Source: JAYQKL01 sp049889415
GTDB lineage: Bacteria > Pseudomonadota > Alphaproteobacteria > RS24
Assembly: GCA_049889415.1 (NCBI GenBank)
Contig: JBMHDL010000002.1
Span: 8,965 to 72,964, forward strand
Length of the DNA: 64,000 nucleotides
Reading direction: 5' to 3'
Shown: one piece after another, positions 61,256-64,000 of the stretch
Layout: each line of letters opens with the position of its first letter
Position numbering within the stretch: the stretch's first letter is position 1
Notes under the pieces: model-generated
Databases searched by the model: none
What the model saw: the letters and a program-made list of their open reading frames with translations, nothing else
Told to the model about the DNA's origin: nothing
Made by a program: the position numbers and the translations under genes

Positions 61256-62320
61256 GTGCCTGAACCAACATCAAACGACATATTAAGCAGCCTCAACGCA
61301 ATCAAAAACCCGGTTACGGGGGAAGGGATTGTCGCTGCCGGCCATGTGGAAGGTGTTGTCGTCAAGCAGGGCAATATCGGCTTTTCCGTCCGTATTGATC
61401 CGCAACACGCTGACGCCTGTGAAGCCATGCGCCTTGAATGTGAAAAGGTCGTGGCGGCCCTGCCGGGCGTATTGAGCGTCACGGCCGTGCTGACCGCCCA
61501 TGAAACGGCACCCTCAATGGAAAAAGCCAAAAAGGCGCCGGAAAAAAAGACCCCGGAGGTATTTGACCGCATCAAAACCGTCATTGCCGTGGTCAGCGGC
61601 AAAGGTGGGGTCGGCAAATCGACCGTGGCCTTGAATCTGGCCGCCGCACTCGCCGCCAAGGGCCAGACAGTCGGGTTTTTGGACGCCGATATTTTCGGCC
61701 CCTCGGCACCGCAAATGCTGGGCATTGCCGGCAACCCGGAGGTCAATGAGGACAAAAAACTGATCCCGGTCCACAAGCATGGGGTACTGGCCATGTCAAT
61801 CGGCTTTCTGGTGCCTGCTGACCAGCCGTTGGCCTGGCGGGGCCCGATGGTTCAGGGCGCATTGCTGCAAATGCTCAATGACGTGGCCTGGCCGGATCTG
61901 GACTGTCTGGTCATTGACCTGCCGCCGGGCACGGGAGACATTCAGTTGACACTGGCCCAGCAAATCCCAGTCACGGGCGCGGTCGTCGTCACCACGCCGC
62001 AGGCTTTGGCGGTGGCGGATGTCAGGCGGTCCATCGCCATGTTGCAAAAAACATCCACGCCGGTCATCGGTGTGGTCGAAAACATGGCATGGATGTTTGC
62101 TCCGGACGGGGAAACCCGCCTGCACCCGTTTGGTGAAGGCGGTGGTGAGCTTATTTCAGGTGAGATGAGTGTACCCTATCTCGGGCAATTACCATTGGAT
62201 TCAACACTGCAGGAAGCGACCAATGCCGGTCAACCGGTGAACGTGTTTGCACCGGACAGCCCGGCCACGGAGGCTTTCGGAACCCTTGCAGACCTTGTCT
62301 CGTCCGGGTCCGAAAATTAG
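61256..62320 (+). CDS. mrp: Mrp/NBP35-family Fe-S carrier ATPase (ApbC-like)
   Basis: A 354-residue protein with an N-terminal DUF59-like domain (about 1-90) and a P-loop ATPase domain with VVSGKGGVGKSTVALNLA and a DLPPGTGDIQLT switch. Members carry or insert Fe-S clusters. The start is GTG 61256, after AAGGAA. It is the divergent neighbour of hflK. Confidence 0.93.
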   Translation: MPEPTSNDILSSLNAIKNPVTGEGIVAAGHVEGVVVKQGNIGFSVRIDPQHADACEAMRLECEKVVAALPGVLSVTAVLTAHETAPSMEKAKKAPEKKTPEVFDRIKTVIAVVSGKGGVGKSTVALNLAAALAAKGQTVGFLDADIFGPSAPQMLGIAGNPEVNEDKKLIPVHKHGVLAMSIGFLVPADQPLAWRGPMVQGALLQMLNDVAWPDLDCLVIDLPPGTGDIQLTLAQQIPVTGAVVVTTPQALAVADVRRSIAMLQKTSTPVIGVVENMAWMFAPDGETRLHPFGEGGGELISGEMSVPYLGQLPLDSTLQEATNAGQPVNVFAPDSPATEAFGTLADLVSSGSEN

Positions 62321-62323
62321 GGT

Positions 62324-62812
62324 TCATCCGCGCTCGAGTTCGATGAACACCATATCCGCGCTGTCATTTTCCTGAGCCGATTGTTCTATGCGGCTGGTTT
62401 CGCGCCAGCCTGTCAAATCCGGATTATAAAATGTGTCCCCCTCCGGTTCGGCTTGCACCTGCGTAATCACCAGACGTTGCGCCAGCGGCTCAAACAGGGC
62501 ATAGATCTGCGCGCCCCCCATCACCATCAAATCCTCATGCCCCGCCGCCTGTGCCGCCGCAATCGCCGCTTCCGGGGTCGTCACCAAGGCACAGCCCTCC
62601 GCCTGAAAATCAACATTGCGGGTGATGACAATATTCAGGCGGTTGGGCAAGGCCCGCCCGATGCTTTCAAAGGTTTTGCGCCCCATGACCACGGCATGAC
62701 CCGAGGTGGTTTGCTTGAAATGCTTGAGATCCGACGGCAGGCGCCAAGGCATGTCATTGTCCTTGCCGATAACCCCATTGCGGGCGATCGCCACAATCAT
62801 CGAAATCCGCAT
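62324..62812 (-). CDS. folA: Dihydrofolate reductase
   Basis: A 162-residue enzyme that regenerates tetrahydrofolate. IVAIARNGVIGKDNDMPWRLPSDL, VVMGRKTFESIG and the C-terminal VMGGAQIYALF block are conserved; the catalytic acid is the Asp in LPSDLKHF region. Start ATG 62812 follows GGGAGG. thyA is upstream on the same strand, so dTMP synthesis and folate recycling are joined. Confidence 0.96.
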   Translation of the reverse strand: MRISMIVAIARNGVIGKDNDMPWRLPSDLKHFKQTTSGHAVVMGRKTFESIGRALPNRLNIVITRNVDFQAEGCALVTTPEAAIAAAQAAGHEDLMVMGGAQIYALFEPLAQRLVITQVQAEPEGDTFYNPDLTGWRETSRIEQSAQENDSADMVFIELERG

Positions 62813-62823
62813 CTCCGCCTCCC

Positions 62824-63633
62824 TCAAACCGCAATCGGCGCAGGAATGTTGGGCTGGGCCTCATAGCCCTCCAGCGTAAAGCTGTCATAAGTGAAGGCGA
62901 ACAAATCCGTCACGGCGGGGTCGAGTTGCATCTGCGGCAAGCCGGTCGGCGTGCGCGAGAGCTGTTCGCGGGTCTGATCGAGATGATTAAGATAAATATG
63001 CGCATCACCCAGCGTGTGGACAAAATCGCCGGGCTCCATGTCGCAGACCTGCGCCAGCATCATGGTTAACAGCGCGTAGGACGCTATGTTGAATGGCACA
63101 CCCAGAAAAATATCCGCTGAACGCTGGTAAAGCTGACAACTCAGCCTGCTTTTACCGTTTGCAGTCGGGGCCACGTAAAACTGAAACAGACAATGACATG
63201 GCGGCAGGGCCATATGCTCCACATCAGCAGGATTCCAGGCCGTAACAATATGGCGGCGCGAATCCGGATTGGTTTTGAGACGCTCCACCAGCATTTTAAT
63301 CTGGTCAATGTGCTCACCGCCTGTAGTTTCCCAACTGCGCCATTGTTTGCCGTAAACCGGGCCAAGATTGCCGTCCGCATCAGCCCATTCATCCCATATC
63401 GAGACGCCGTTTTCTTTCAGATAGGCGATATTGGTATCGCCGGCTAAAAACCACAGCAATTCATGAATTATCGAGCGTAAATGCAGCTTTTTGGTCGTCA
63501 GAAGCGGAAAGCCGGCAGACAGGTCAAACCGCATTTGGTGGCCGAAAACACTGATGGTACCGGTGCCGGTGCGGTCGCCGCGCTCGACACCTTCGTCCAC
63601 AACGCGCTGCAGCAGAGTCAGATACTGTTTCAT
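62824..63633 (-). CDS. thyA: Thymidylate synthase
   Basis: A 269-residue enzyme that methylates dUMP. The N-terminal RTGTGTISVFGHQMRFDL segment and the catalytic Cys146 in LPPCHCLFQFYV are intact, as is LYQRSADIFLGVPFNIASYA. It is followed by folA after about 11 bases. Confidence 0.97.
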   Translation of the reverse strand: MKQYLTLLQRVVDEGVERGDRTGTGTISVFGHQMRFDLSAGFPLLTTKKLHLRSIIHELLWFLAGDTNIAYLKENGVSIWDEWADADGNLGPVYGKQWRSWETTGGEHIDQIKMLVERLKTNPDSRRHIVTAWNPADVEHMALPPCHCLFQFYVAPTANGKSRLSCQLYQRSADIFLGVPFNIASYALLTMMLAQVCDMEPGDFVHTLGDAHIYLNHLDQTREQLSRTPTGLPQMQLDPAVTDLFAFTYDSFTLEGYEAQPNIPAPIAV

Positions 63634-63729
63634 GCCCGTAAGTTAGCTGGATTCTGAACCATTTCACGGGTTTTTTGAAATCTATCAACAAACAATTCAT
63701 CCCCCCTGTAAATTTCAGCACAAATGGGT

Positions 63730-63735
63730 TATATA
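63730..63735 (+). promoter_or_regulatory. Possible -10 box of ssrA
   Basis: TATATA at 63730-63735 would start the permuted ssrA transcript near 63741. The 17-base-upstream hexamer (TGTAAA) is a weak -35. Confidence 0.4.
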
Positions 63736-63740
63736 TGGGG

Positions 63741-64000
63741 TGCCGGCTTGCCGGCTATGGCGATAAACGGTCTTCGTAATAAACCATTCGGACCCGGGGG
63801 CGGTACCCGGCGCCTCCACCATCTAACCGCCGGCCAATTGGCGTTTATGGGGGCGAAATAGGATCGACGAGGGTGTAAAGGTTGGTTCCGTCGCTCGGCA
63901 TTGTACCACCGTTATCGGGCTGTTTTTTAGTTGCAAATGACAACTATGCGGAAGTTGCTGTCGCTGCCTAAGCAGTGCCACACTTCATTTTAAGCCCTTG
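63741..64000 (+). ncRNA. ssrA: Transfer-messenger RNA, circularly permuted two-piece type, partial
   Basis: The acceptor piece comes first and ends in CCTCCACCA (CCA at 63819-63821) after a T-arm (CCGGG, loop GGCGGTA, CCCGG). A linker follows, then the coding piece starting GGGGGCG at 63849, which pairs over 7 bases with CGCCTCC of the acceptor piece. The tag frame at 63933-63971 reads ANDNYAEVAVAA and TAA. The 3' end lies beyond the window, and the 5' end is approximate. Confidence 0.93.

Noticed and set aside
1..64000. CRISPR arrays, insertion sequences, prophage or integron features
   Set aside because: No regularly spaced repeats, no transposase or integrase frames and no long direct or inverted repeats were seen; gene content is core metabolism throughout.

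Overview
The window is a dense stretch of core chromosome from a bacterium of the class Alphaproteobacteria. The main reasons are a circularly permuted (two-piece) ssrA gene at the right edge, a 5-aminolevulinate synthase (C4) route to heme, a Rieske/cytochrome b/cytochrome c1 operon, and several small families typical of that class (DUF1285, DUF6111, DUF3126, zf-CHCC). I cannot fix the order or genus from sequence alone. Base composition is moderate and looks even throughout. I see no insertion sequence, prophage, integron, CRISPR array or toxin-antitoxin island, and no clear pseudogene.

Layout. 1-2400: end of a MlaE-type lipid-transport permease, cytochrome b561, cytochrome c', NAD kinase. 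2413-5948 (minus): nitroreductase, MATE exporter, DksA/TraR-like protein and MFS transporter in one tight run. 6060-11516: an unrecognised exported protein, thrS-yidD, two small proteins, a NifU-type scaffold, cysS. 11517-12927: folE behind a structured leader, then hisI. 12928-18081 (minus): CBS protein, rhomboid protease, DsbA-like isomerase, GMC oxidoreductase, gamma-carbonic-anhydrase-like protein, DUF3126, cysE. 18220-22634: M20 amidohydrolase, zinc-finger protein, alpha/beta hydrolase, tRNA-Leu(UAA) on the minus strand, map, radC. 22718-31145 (plus): purB, purC, purS, purQ, purL, bolA, grxD, rplY, pth, ychF, closed by a bidirectional terminator. 31199-33813 (minus): cytochrome bc1 operon. 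33977-39133: hemF, then a minus-strand CCA-transferase/DUF6111/NUDIX/DUF1285 operon, an acetyltransferase and a Ca2+/Na+ exchanger. 39158-43458 (plus): an sRNA-like terminator element, a small unknown protein, hemA-hemH, a small membrane protein, cold-shock protein, DUF1330 protein, grxC.

43466-56358 is one long minus-strand run, in transcription order miaA, ilvB, ilvN, ilvC, a LysR-type regulator, leuA, mreB, mreC, mreD, mrdA, rodA. It joins branched-chain amino acid synthesis to the cell-elongation machinery. 56445-64000: serB, then degP-DUF2065-hflC-hflK (minus; membrane protein quality control), mrp (plus), thyA-folA (minus) and the permuted ssrA gene, cut by the window end.

The protein-coding content is ordinary. 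The most interesting signals lie between genes. They are a possible leucine-codon leader peptide and hairpin before leuA, a folded leader before folE, a promoterless-looking hairpin/terminator unit at 39273-39338, a cluster of TGCA motifs over a possibly leaderless LysR-regulator promoter, and two enzymes with conservative changes in catalytic motifs (SerB and IlvB). I found no clear new multi-gene system.
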